The translations under genes and the position numbers were made by a program. 64,000 bases of DNA from Streptomyces sp. 3214.6 (GTDB lineage Bacteria; Actinomycetota; Actinomycetes; Streptomycetales; Streptomycetaceae), in contig NZ_LT670819.1 in NCBI RefSeq assembly GCF_900129855.1, positions 5,828,001-5,892,000 on the forward strand, given 5' to 3'. A model generated the notes under the pieces. It saw only the letters and a list, made by a program, of their open reading frames with translations. It had not been told where the DNA came from and searched no databases. Positions within the stretch are counted from its first letter, which is position 1, and each line of letters starts with the position of its first letter. Of this stretch, positions 8,784 through 15,889 are shown one piece after another.

Positions 8784-8944
8784 GGCGCAAAACCCAAGAA
8801 AAACAGCGGGAGTTCACGTCACGCTTCGCACTGAATGTCCGGTTTGGTGAAAGTGTGGGATGAGTCTCAGAAGCCCTGATCGTCTTTGAAATTCCGCGGA
8901 TCGCGTGTCTACGGTCGTCCCGCTCGGCAACCCGAGCCCCGGCC

Positions 8945-9150
8945 GTCGCAACGCCGAATCCTGCCAGTGGCAGCCCGGGAACAGTCGTCGCGTCAAGCGC
9001 CGTAGGCAGGAGCGGGGGACCCAAGGTAGGCGCCGCACCGGGCAGTTGACCGGAGTGGCTTGGGGTGAAGCCGCGCCTCGTGAAAGCGAGAGCGTGGCCG
9101 GGCAACTCAACCGGCCCGAACCCGACAGCTCACCTCGCAGGCGTCGGTGA
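8945..9150 (+). promoter_or_regulatory. Cyclic di-AMP (ydaO-yuaA) riboswitch
   Basis: The 5' leader of the second rpf gene matches the ydaO-type consensus from end to end. ACGCC (8951-8955) pairs with GGCGT (9140-9144) as the closing stem. Between them lie the invariant GGGGGACCCA near 9014-9023, GGGGTGAAGCC at about 9062-9072, and CCCGAACCCGACAGCT with CTCGCAGG at about 9115-9140. The 3' end runs into the Shine-Dalgarno GTGAGGGG. In S. coelicolor this riboswitch turns rpfA off when c-di-AMP is high (established). The mechanism here should be the same by homology; an intrinsic terminator hairpin is not obvious. Confidence 0.95.
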
Positions 9151-9161
9151 GGGGATCCACC

Positions 9162-9869
9162 ATGCTGTTTTCCGGCAAGGGCAAGCACCGCCGTCCGTCC
9201 AAGGCCACCCGCGTCGCCGCGCTGGCCGGCGTCACCGGCGTCGCCATCGCCGCCCCGCTGATGGCGGCCGGCAACGCCTCCGCCGCCACCGCCTCCGAGT
9301 GGGACGCGGTCGCCCAGTGCGAGTCCGGCGGCAACTGGTCCATCAATACCGGCAACGGCTACTACGGCGGCCTGCAGTTCTCCGCCTCCACCTGGGCCGC
9401 CTACGGCGGTACGCAGTACGCCGCGCAGGCCAACCAGGCCTCCAAGTCGCAGCAGATCGCCGTCGCCGAGAAGGTCCTCGCCTCCCAGGGCAAGGGTGCC
9501 TGGCCGGTCTGCGGCACGGGCCTGTCCGGCGCCGCCTACAACGGCAGCAGCTCCTCCGGCTCGTCGAGCAGCACCGGCGGCTCCGGCTCCAGCAGCTCGG
9601 ACAGCAGCGCCGGCACCCGCTCGACCGAGAACCAGAGCGCCTCCCGCTCCACCGACCGCCCGGCCGCCTCCAAGACGGTCACCACGCCGACCGGCAAGAA
9701 GGTCAAGAAGGGCGACGGCGAGTACAAGGTCGTCAAGGGCGACACCCTCAGCTCCATAGCCGAGAAGCACAAGGTCAAGGGCGGCTGGCAGAAGCTGTTC
9801 CAGCTGAACAAGGACATCGTCGCGGACGCCGACCTCATCTACCCGGGTCAGCAGCTGCACCTGAAGTGA
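9162..9869 (+). CDS. rpfA: Resuscitation-promoting factor RpfA with LysM domain
   Basis: Secreted peptidoglycan-cleaving enzyme promoting spore germination. ATG at 9162 follows GTGAGGGG; an in-frame GTG at 9147 lies within that ribosome site and is unlikely. Residues 1-41 are the signal peptide (ASAATA). The Rpf domain covers about 42-115, SEWDAVAQCESGGNW with catalytic Glu and YYGGLQFSASTW. A Ser-rich linker (about 120-180) leads to a LysM domain (about 187-235, YKVVKGDTLSSIAEKHKVKGGW). It is 235 aa, far shorter than the upstream paralogue because of the linker. Its leader is a c-di-AMP riboswitch, which identifies it with S. coelicolor rpfA. Confidence 0.95.
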   Translation: MLFSGKGKHRRPSKATRVAALAGVTGVAIAAPLMAAGNASAATASEWDAVAQCESGGNWSINTGNGYYGGLQFSASTWAAYGGTQYAAQANQASKSQQIAVAEKVLASQGKGAWPVCGTGLSGAAYNGSSSSGSSSSTGGSGSSSSDSSAGTRSTENQSASRSTDRPAASKTVTTPTGKKVKKGDGEYKVVKGDTLSSIAEKHKVKGGWQKLFQLNKDIVADADLIYPGQQLHLK

Positions 9870-9970
9870 TCCCCCGCTCCCAGAGCGGACCCAGAGAAGC
9901 CACAGCGCCCTCACATCCGAGGTCGGCACACTGAAGACCTTGTGAGGGTCACCCCCCGTCCCCACGGGCT

Positions 9971-10020
9971 CCCCGCTCCGGTGCGTGTTCCCCCGTACGC
10001 ACCGGAGCGGGGTTTCTCTT
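9971..10020 (+). terminator. Strong intrinsic terminator after rpfA
   Basis: A perfect 16-bp stem, CCCCGCTCCGGTGCGT (9971-9986) with ACGCACCGGAGCGGGG (9997-10012), has a 10-nt loop and is followed by TTTCTCTTT. It isolates rpfA from eno. Confidence 0.93.
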
Positions 10021-10261
10021 TGCCCGCTCGCCCCGCCGCCCGCTCGCCTCACCGCCCCCGCTCGCCCCGCCGCCCGCTCGCCCCGCGCGCTTTCTTCGCC
10101 TGTTTGTCACCCGCTCTTTGTTCCGGGCGGGAACAATGTGTACGGTCAGTTCGTCCACAGGGCGGTCGGTCGGCTGCCGACGCCCGTCGGGCGGTTAGGC
10201 TCTAGTCGCAAGGCCCGCGGGCCCCGCACTCTCAGCGTCACATCCCAAGAAGGAGATGCTC
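10021..10261 (+). other. Enolase upstream region with imperfect CGCTCGCC repeats
   Basis: The first 70 bp (10022-10090) repeat CCGCTCGCC-type units imperfectly, a C-rich tract of unknown role. Nearer eno, TAGGCT at 10196-10201 fits the streptomycete -10 consensus, but no good -35 lies 16-18 bp before it. AAGGAG at 10250-10255 is the ribosome site. I see no gene here. Confidence 0.45.
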
Positions 10262-11542
10262 GTGCCGTCCATCGACGTCGTCGTAGCCCGGGAAATCCTC
10301 GACTCGCGAGGGAACCCCACCGTCGAGGTCGAGGTCGGCCTCGACGACGGCAGCACCGGTCGTGCCGCCGTCCCGTCCGGCGCCTCCACCGGCGCCTTCG
10401 AGGCCATCGAGCTGCGCGACGGTGACCCGAACCGCTACCAGGGCAAGGGTGTCGAGAAGGCCGTCCTCGCCGTCATCGAGCAGATCGGCCCGGAGCTCGT
10501 CGGCTACGACGCCACCGAGCAGCGCCTGATCGACCAGGCCATGTTCGACCTGGACGCCACCGACAACAAGGGCTCGCTCGGCGCCAACGCCATCCTCGGC
10601 GTCTCCCTCGCCGTCGCCCACGCCGCCTCCGAGGCCAGCGACCTTCCGCTCTTCCGCTACCTGGGCGGCCCCAACGCGCACCTGCTGCCGGTGCCGATGA
10701 TGAACATCCTGAACGGCGGCTCGCACGCCGACTCCAACGTGGACATCCAGGAGTTCATGATCGCCCCGATCGGCGCGGAGTCCTTCTCCGAGGCCCTGCG
10801 CTGGGGCACCGAGGTCTACCACACGCTCAAGAAGGTGCTGAAGGCCAAGGGCCTGTCCACCGGCCTCGGCGACGAGGGCGGCTTCGCCCCGAACCTCGGC
10901 TCCAACCGCGAGGCCCTCGACCTCATCCTCGAGGCCATCAAGGAAGCCGGTTACGCGCCGGGCGAGCAGATCGCGCTCGCGCTCGACGTCGCCGCGTCCG
11001 AGTTCTACAAGGACGGCGTGTACGAGTTCGAGGGCAAGTCCCGCTCGGCCGCCGAGATGACCGAGTACTACGAGGAGCTCGTGGCGGCCTACCCGCTCGT
11101 CTCCATCGAGGACCCGCTGTTCGAGGACGACTGGGCCGGCTGGAAGGTCCTCACCGACAAGCTCGGCGACAAGGTCCAGATCGTCGGCGACGACCTGTTC
11201 GTCACCAACCCCGAGCGTCTCGCCCGCGGCATCGAGGACGGCGCCGCGAACGCCCTGCTCGTCAAGGTGAACCAGATCGGCTCGCTCACCGAGACGCTGG
11301 ACGCCGTCGAGCTGGCCCAGCGCAGCGGCTTCAAGTGCATGATGTCGCACCGCTCCGGCGAGACTGAGGACGTCACCATCGCCGACCTCGCCGTCGCCAC
11401 CAACTGCGGCCAGATCAAGACCGGCGCCCCGGCCCGTTCCGAGCGCGTCGCCAAGTACAACCAGCTGCTGCGCATCGAGGAGATCCTCGACGACGCCGCG
11501 GTGTACGCGGGCCGCTCGGCCTTCCCCCGCTTCAAGGGCTGA
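10262..11542 (+). CDS. eno: Enolase (phosphopyruvate hydratase)
   Basis: Converts 2-phosphoglycerate to phosphoenolpyruvate in glycolysis; cytosolic, with a minor RNA-degradosome role in many bacteria. The protein is 426 aa, the usual length. It has AREILDSRGNPTVEVE at the start, the substrate-loop GASTG, Mg ligands in ALDVAASEF, SIEDPL and VGDDLFVTNP, the catalytic Lys in LLVKVNQIG, and the SHRSGETED signature. An ATG at 10256 lies inside the spacer after AAGGAG; GTG at 10262 (MPSIDVVVAREIL) is six bases from it and matches known streptomycete enolases. It heads the eno - divIC - DUF501 - ppx series. Confidence 0.97.
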   Translation: MPSIDVVVAREILDSRGNPTVEVEVGLDDGSTGRAAVPSGASTGAFEAIELRDGDPNRYQGKGVEKAVLAVIEQIGPELVGYDATEQRLIDQAMFDLDATDNKGSLGANAILGVSLAVAHAASEASDLPLFRYLGGPNAHLLPVPMMNILNGGSHADSNVDIQEFMIAPIGAESFSEALRWGTEVYHTLKKVLKAKGLSTGLGDEGGFAPNLGSNREALDLILEAIKEAGYAPGEQIALALDVAASEFYKDGVYEFEGKSRSAAEMTEYYEELVAAYPLVSIEDPLFEDDWAGWKVLTDKLGDKVQIVGDDLFVTNPERLARGIEDGAANALLVKVNQIGSLTETLDAVELAQRSGFKCMMSHRSGETEDVTIADLAVATNCGQIKTGAPARSERVAKYNQLLRIEEILDDAAVYAGRSAFPRFKG

Positions 11543-11645
11543 CCCTTACGGGGTTAAGCCTTAGCCAGTCGTACGTACGTCCCCGTACTCGGTCCCGTAC
11601 CGTGTGCGGGGACGTACGCACATGGGAGACGGGAGGCGGGGGAAC

Positions 11646-12122
11646 ATGGCCGTGAAGGACCGGGACCGGTTCTCCACCGCGACGAGGATCAAGCTGCTCG
11701 GGGAGCAGACCGCGGCCCGGGTCTACCGCTCGCAGACCAAACGCCAGGCCCGCCGCTCCCGCCTCACCGGCCGCGCCGCGCTGCTCGCCCTCGTCCTGTG
11801 CACGCTGATCGTCGCTCTGGCCTACCCCATGCGCCAGTACGTCTCCCAGCGCGCCGAGATCGCCGACCTGGAGCGCGAGAAGCAGCAGGCCGGCGAACGC
11901 GTCGAGCAGCTGCGCGACCTCAAGGCGCGCTGGCAGGACGACGCGTACGCCGAGCAGCAGATCCGGCAGCGCCTGCACTATGTGCTGCCGGGGGAGACCG
12001 GCTACGTCGTGATCGACCCGGACGCGGCCAAGCAGTCCCGCGCCGACCTCGGGGCGGCCGACCGCCCCTGGTACACGAACGTCTGGGACGGCGTCGACAA
12101 GTCGGACGCCTCCGACCACTGA
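11646..12122 (+). CDS. divIC: Septum formation initiator DivIC/FtsB-family protein
   Basis: A bitopic cell-division protein that joins FtsL (and FtsQ/DivIB) in the divisome; in Streptomyces it helps sporulation septation. Residues 1-40 are cytoplasmic and basic (QTKRQARRSRLTGR), about 41-60 form one transmembrane helix, and 65-100 form a coiled coil (AEIADLEREKQQAGERVEQL). A conserved DDAYAEQQIRQRLHYVLPGE region follows, typical of actinobacterial DivIC. I chose ATG at 11646 after GGGAGG over an upstream in-frame ATG. It follows eno by about 100 bp, as in other streptomycetes. Confidence 0.9.
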   Translation: MAVKDRDRFSTATRIKLLGEQTAARVYRSQTKRQARRSRLTGRAALLALVLCTLIVALAYPMRQYVSQRAEIADLEREKQQAGERVEQLRDLKARWQDDAYAEQQIRQRLHYVLPGETGYVVIDPDAAKQSRADLGAADRPWYTNVWDGVDKSDASDH

Positions 12123-12148
12123 ACCGACAGAGAGACAACCCCGGAAGT

Positions 12149-12796
12149 ATGGATACGCCCCCGCCGACCACCCCGCGCACCGAGCCCACCGACGCGGACG
12201 TAGAGGCCTTCAAGCAGCAGCTCGGACGCCCGCCGCGCGGCCTGCGCGCGATCGCGCACCGCTGCCCGTGCGGTCAGCCGGACGTCGTCGAGACGGCCCC
12301 CCGCCTGCCCGACGGCACCCCCTTCCCGACGCTGTACTACCTGACGTGCCCGAAGGCCAACTCGGCGATCGGCACGCTCGAGGCGAACGGCGTGATGAAG
12401 GAGATGACGGAGCGGCTGCAGGCCGACCCGGAGCTGGCCGCCTCCTACCGTGCCGCGCACGAGGACTACATCCGGCGCCGGGACGAGATCGAGGAGCTGA
12501 GGAACTTCCCCAGCGCGGGCGGCATGCCGGACCGGGTGAAGTGCCTGCACGTCCTCGTGGCGCACTCCCTGGCGGCCGGCCCGGGCGTGAACCCGCTGGG
12601 CGACGAGGCCTTGGCGATGCTTCCGCAGTGGTGGCGCAAGGGGGCCTGTGTGACGCTGTCCGGGCCGCCGACCGGCGAGGGATGGCAGGTGGACGTCTCC
12701 GAGGACGGCGCGGGCCACTTCGCCTTCAGGCCCGTCGACCAGGACGCGAAGCCGGGCGACCAGGACGCGAAGCCGGGCGAGGGGGACGCGCAGTGA
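12149..12796 (+). CDS. DUF501 protein
   Basis: A 215-aa cytosolic protein of the actinobacterial DUF501 family, whose function is unknown. Its hallmark is visible: HRCPCGQPDVVETAPRLPDG followed by TLYYLTCP, giving three cysteines that might bind a metal, and a C-terminal VKCLHVLVAHSLA ... NPLGDEAL segment. The gene always travels between divIC and ppx/gppA in these genomes. A 21-bp unit is duplicated near the end (12737-12778), giving two copies of Asp-Gln-Asp-Ala-Lys-Pro-Gly. The stop overlaps the ppx start by 4 nt (GTGA), so the two are translationally coupled. Confidence 0.88.
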   Translation: MDTPPPTTPRTEPTDADVEAFKQQLGRPPRGLRAIAHRCPCGQPDVVETAPRLPDGTPFPTLYYLTCPKANSAIGTLEANGVMKEMTERLQADPELAASYRAAHEDYIRRRDEIEELRNFPSAGGMPDRVKCLHVLVAHSLAAGPGVNPLGDEALAMLPQWWRKGACVTLSGPPTGEGWQVDVSEDGAGHFAFRPVDQDAKPGDQDAKPGEGDAQ

Positions 12797-13752
12797 GCCG
12801 TGTCGCCGCCGTCGACTGCGGTACGAACTCGATCCGCCTCCTCGTCGCCGACGCCGACCCGGTCACGGGTGAACTGGTCGAGCTGGACCGCCGGATGACG
12901 ATCGTCCGCCTCGGCCAGGGCGTCGACCGCACCGGCCGGCTCGCGCCCGAGGCGCTGGAGCGGACCTTCGCCGCCTGCCGCGAGTACGCGGCCGTCATCA
13001 AGGAGCTGGGCGCGCAGCGGGTGCGCTTCGTCGCCACCTCCGCCTCCCGGGACGCCGAGAACCGCGACGAGTTCGTGCGCGGCGTGCTGGACATCCTGGG
13101 CGTCGAGCCCGAGGTCGTCACCGGCGACCAGGAGGCCGAGTTCTCCTTCACCGGCGCGACGAAGGAGCTGGCGGGCCGCGACGACCTCACCAAGCCCTAC
13201 CTGGTGGTGGACATCGGCGGCGGCTCGACCGAGTTCGTCGTGGGCGAGGAGCACGTACAGGCCGCCCGCTCGGTCGACGTCGGCTGTGTGCGGATGACGG
13301 AGCGGCATCTGGTCGTGGACGGCGAGGTCGCCGACCCGCCGACGTCCGAGCAGGTCGCGGCGATGCGCGCCGACATCGAGGCGGCCCTCGACCTCGCCGA
13401 GGAGACGGTCCCGCTGCGCGCGGCGCACACCCTGGTCGGCCTGGCCGGCTCGGTGACGACGGTCTCGGCGATCGCCCAGCACCTCCCCGAGTACGACTCG
13501 GCGGCCATCCACCACTCCCGCGTCTCGCGCGACAAGGTCCGCGAGATCACCGAGTGGCTGCTGCGCTCCACGCACGCCGAGCGCGCGGCGGTCGGCGCGA
13601 TGCACCCGGGCCGGGTCGACGTGATCGCGGCGGGCGCCCTCGTCCTCCTGTCGATCATGGAGCGGATCGGCGCGGAGGAGGTCGTGGTGAGCGAACACGA
13701 CATCCTCGACGGCATCGCGTTCAAGGTGGCGGAGGACGCCGAGCAGGCGTGA
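12793..13752 (+). CDS. ppx: Ppx/GppA-family exopolyphosphatase
   Basis: ASKHA-fold phosphatase acting on polyphosphate and/or (p)ppGpp. At 319 aa it is the short actinobacterial type lacking the C-terminal HD domain. It has the phosphate-1 loop AAVDCGTNSIRLLVAD at the N-terminus, FVATSASRDAENRDEF, the phosphate-2 motif VVDIGGGSTEFV, the adenosine motif LVGLAGSVTTVSA, and a closing VVSEHDILDGIAF. GTG start overlaps the DUF501 stop. Actinobacteria usually carry two such proteins (PPX1/PPX2) that differ in preference for long or short chains; sequence alone does not say which this is. Confidence 0.93.
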   Translation: MSRVAAVDCGTNSIRLLVADADPVTGELVELDRRMTIVRLGQGVDRTGRLAPEALERTFAACREYAAVIKELGAQRVRFVATSASRDAENRDEFVRGVLDILGVEPEVVTGDQEAEFSFTGATKELAGRDDLTKPYLVVDIGGGSTEFVVGEEHVQAARSVDVGCVRMTERHLVVDGEVADPPTSEQVAAMRADIEAALDLAEETVPLRAAHTLVGLAGSVTTVSAIAQHLPEYDSAAIHHSRVSRDKVREITEWLLRSTHAERAAVGAMHPGRVDVIAAGALVLLSIMERIGAEEVVVSEHDILDGIAFKVAEDAEQA

Positions 13753-13896
13753 GAGCGGCAGGGGCGCGGGGGGAAACCCTGGGGAAGCGGGCCCTCGGGG
13801 GCACTCTGCTGAGCAGCGCGAATGACGCATGAGCGGGGCGGGGAGGCCTTCGCGAGGCCCCGAAACGGTTCTCCGCGAGAGCCCGCCGGAAAACTT

Positions 13897-13912
13897 CGTG
13901 AAGTTCTTCACA
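13897..13912. promoter_or_regulatory. Second, weaker Rex-like operator
   Basis: CGTGAAGTTCTTCACA differs from the Rex operator core TGTGAAC-N3-TTCACA mainly at its first base and has a perfect right half (TTCACA). The arms GTGAAG/CTTCAC are a perfect inverted repeat (13898-13911). It is 80 bp (centre to centre) upstream of the better Rex site. Confidence 0.45.
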
Positions 13913-13976
13913 AGGAATTCGGCCCTGTCGGAGGATGAAGTGAGTCCGGTTGACCCTTCCGAGGGCCCAACACCTG

Positions 13977-13992
13977 TGTGAACGTGTTCAAA
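13977..13992. promoter_or_regulatory. Rex operator upstream of ndh
   Basis: TGTGAACGTGTTCAAA matches the Rex (NAD+/NADH-sensing repressor) operator TGTGAACNNNTTCACA except near the 3' end. In S. coelicolor Rex controls respiratory genes including the ndh orthologue (established knowledge). The site lies about 250 bp upstream of the ndh start and about 27 bp after a TTGACC hexamer at 13950-13955. Confidence 0.75.
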
Positions 13993-14088
13993 AGAGGCAG
14001 GCGCGGACGTTTCGCGGCCGGGCCCGACGACGCTTCCACGGCCGCCTCACGGAGGCTCTCCAGGCCCGGAGAGGCAGCTCACGCGGCA

Positions 14089-14117
14089 TTGACAACGGCA
14101 CCCTGAGTACACAGGTT
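14089..14117 (+). promoter_or_regulatory. Housekeeping-type promoter for ndh
   Basis: TTGACA (14089-14094), a 17-bp spacer and CAGGTT (14112-14117) fit the streptomycete vegetative consensus TTGACN-N17-TAGNNT except for the first -10 base. A TCACGTGA palindrome follows at 14141-14148. The rest of 13753-14233 holds the two Rex-like sites and nothing that looks coding. Confidence 0.6.
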
Positions 14118-14233
14118 CCCGTTCCGCGCCATGATGTGGATCACGTGAGCCGCGGAGGATAGCACACACCCTCCACAAGCTTGTGAAGGGGCGCACGAGC
14201 GACCCCCCCTGGAGCGGGTGGATACTCGATGGC

Positions 14234-15637
14234 ATGAGCACCACGGAGCGTCCCAGGATCCTCGTAGTAGGCGGTGGGTACGTAGGCCTGTACGCAGCTC
14301 GGCGCATTCTCAAGAAGATGCGCTACGGCGAGGCGACCGTCACGGTCGTCGACCCCCGGTCGTACATGACCTACCAGCCCTTCCTCCCCGAAACCGCCGC
14401 CGGCAACATCTCCCCGCGCCACGTCGTCGTCCCGCTGCGACGCGTGCTGCCCAAGGCGGAGGTTCTCACCGGTCGGGTCACCACCATCGACCAGGACCGC
14501 AAGGTCGCCACGATCGCCCCGCTGGTCGGCGAGGCGTACGAGCTGCCCTTCGACTACCTGGTGATCGCGCTCGGCGCGGTCTCCCGCACCTTCCCGATCC
14601 CCGGCCTCGCCGAGCAGGGCATCGGCATGAAGGGCGTCGAGGAGGCCATCGGCCTGCGCAACCACGTCCTCGAGCAGCTGGACAAGGCCGACTCCACCAC
14701 CGACGAGGAGATCCGCCGCAAGGCGCTCACCTTCGTCTTCATCGGCGGCGGGTTCGCCGGCGCGGAGACCATCGGTGAGGTCGAGGACCTGGCCCGCGAC
14801 GCGGCCAAGTACTACAAGACCGTGTCCCGCGAGGACATGCGCTTCATCCTCGTCGACGCCGCGGACAAGATCCTGCCCGAGGTCGGCCCGAAGCTCGGCC
14901 AGTACGGCAAGGAGCACCTGGAGAGCCGGGGCGTGGAGATCTACCTCTCCACCTCGATGGACTCCTGCGTCGACGGCCACGTCGTGCTGAAGAACGGCCT
15001 CGAGGTCGACTCCAACACCATCGTGTGGACGGCCGGCGTCAAGCCCAACCCCGTCCTGGCGCGCTACGGCCTGCCGCTCGGCCCCCGCGGCCACGTCGAC
15101 ACCGCCGCCACCCTCCAGGTGCAGGGCACCGACTACATCTGGGCCGCCGGCGACAACGCCCAGGTCCCGGACGTCGCCGCCCGCAAGGCCGGCGTCGAGA
15201 ACGCCTGGTGCCCGCCGAACGCGCAGCACGCGCTGCGTCAGGCCAGGGTCCTCGGCGACAACGTGATCTCCGGCATGCGGGGCTTCCCGCAGAAGGAGTA
15301 CGCGCACTCCAACAAGGGTGCGGTGGCGGGCCTCGGCCTCCACAAGGGCGTCGCGATGATCGTCATGGGCAAGATGAAGATCAAGCTCAAGGGCCGCCTC
15401 GCCTGGTACATGCACCGTGGCTACCACGGCATGGCGATGCCGACGTGGAACCGCAAGATCCGCGTCTTCGCCGACTGGACCCTCGGCATGTTCCTCAAGC
15501 GTGAGGTCGTCGCCCTCGGCGCCCTGGAGTCCCCGCGCGAGGAGTTCTACGAGGCCGCGAAGCCGGCCCCGGTCGCAGCCAAGCCGGCCGCCGAGAAGAG
15601 CGAGAAGGCCGAGAGCGAGAAGGCCAAGGCCTCCTGA
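14234..15637 (+). CDS. ndh: Type II NADH dehydrogenase (NDH-2)
   Basis: Non-proton-pumping, membrane-peripheral flavoenzyme passing electrons from NADH to menaquinone. The N-terminus has the FAD-binding ILVVGGGYVGLYAARRI, and the centre a second Rossmann motif FVFIGGGFAGAETIGE for NADH. Then come WTAGVKPNP and the FAD-closing WAAGDNAQVPD. The C-terminal 100 residues have the amphipathic membrane-anchoring region of NDH-2 and a Lys/Glu/Ala tail (EKSEKAESEKAKAS). 467 aa is normal. ATG at 14234 begins just before the flavin motif. Upstream Rex sites indicate repression when NADH is low. Confidence 0.95.
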   Translation: MSTTERPRILVVGGGYVGLYAARRILKKMRYGEATVTVVDPRSYMTYQPFLPETAAGNISPRHVVVPLRRVLPKAEVLTGRVTTIDQDRKVATIAPLVGEAYELPFDYLVIALGAVSRTFPIPGLAEQGIGMKGVEEAIGLRNHVLEQLDKADSTTDEEIRRKALTFVFIGGGFAGAETIGEVEDLARDAAKYYKTVSREDMRFILVDAADKILPEVGPKLGQYGKEHLESRGVEIYLSTSMDSCVDGHVVLKNGLEVDSNTIVWTAGVKPNPVLARYGLPLGPRGHVDTAATLQVQGTDYIWAAGDNAQVPDVAARKAGVENAWCPPNAQHALRQARVLGDNVISGMRGFPQKEYAHSNKGAVAGLGLHKGVAMIVMGKMKIKLKGRLAWYMHRGYHGMAMPTWNRKIRVFADWTLGMFLKREVVALGALESPREEFYEAAKPAPVAAKPAAEKSEKAESEKAKAS

Positions 15638-15687
15638 CCTCGGTCACCCGACCCGCGGTCCGCTGACCGCCGGTCACCGAAACACCC

Positions 15688-15731
15688 CCGAAGGGGCCGT
15701 CCGCCATCCGTGGTGCGGGCGGCCCCTTCGG
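15688..15731 (+). terminator. GC-rich hairpin terminator after ndh
   Basis: A 17-bp stem (15688-15704 with 15715-15731) beginning CCGAAGGGGCCGTCCGC, one G-T wobble, 10-nt loop. There is no T tract, as is common in Streptomyces. Confidence 0.8.
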
Positions 15732-15750
15732 CGTGTCCGCCGCCCTGCCG

Positions 15751-15784
15751 ACGCCCTGCCGACGCCCTGGCGTCGGCAGGGCGT
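15751..15784. repeat. Perfect 16-bp inverted repeat with 2-nt spacer
   Basis: ACGCCCTGCCGACGCC (15751-15766) and GGCGTCGGCAGGGCGT (15769-15784) are exact reverse complements separated by CT. The left arm continues a direct repeat (GCCCTGCCGAC) starting at about 15742. It is either a second terminator for ndh or a cruciform-forming element before cfa. Confidence 0.85.
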
Positions 15785-15889
15785 GGGAGTTTGCTCAGCT
15801 GTAACGCGCATGGGGGACTGCGCTGCGGCTTCGCTGGTGTTTACGTGGTGTCAGGACATTCCGGGATCACCGTCACGGAGGTGTGCATC

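Noticed and set aside
13950..13979. A second ndh promoter with TTGACC as -35
   Set aside because: No acceptable -10 at 16-19 bp; the TTGACA/CAGGTT pair further down is better.
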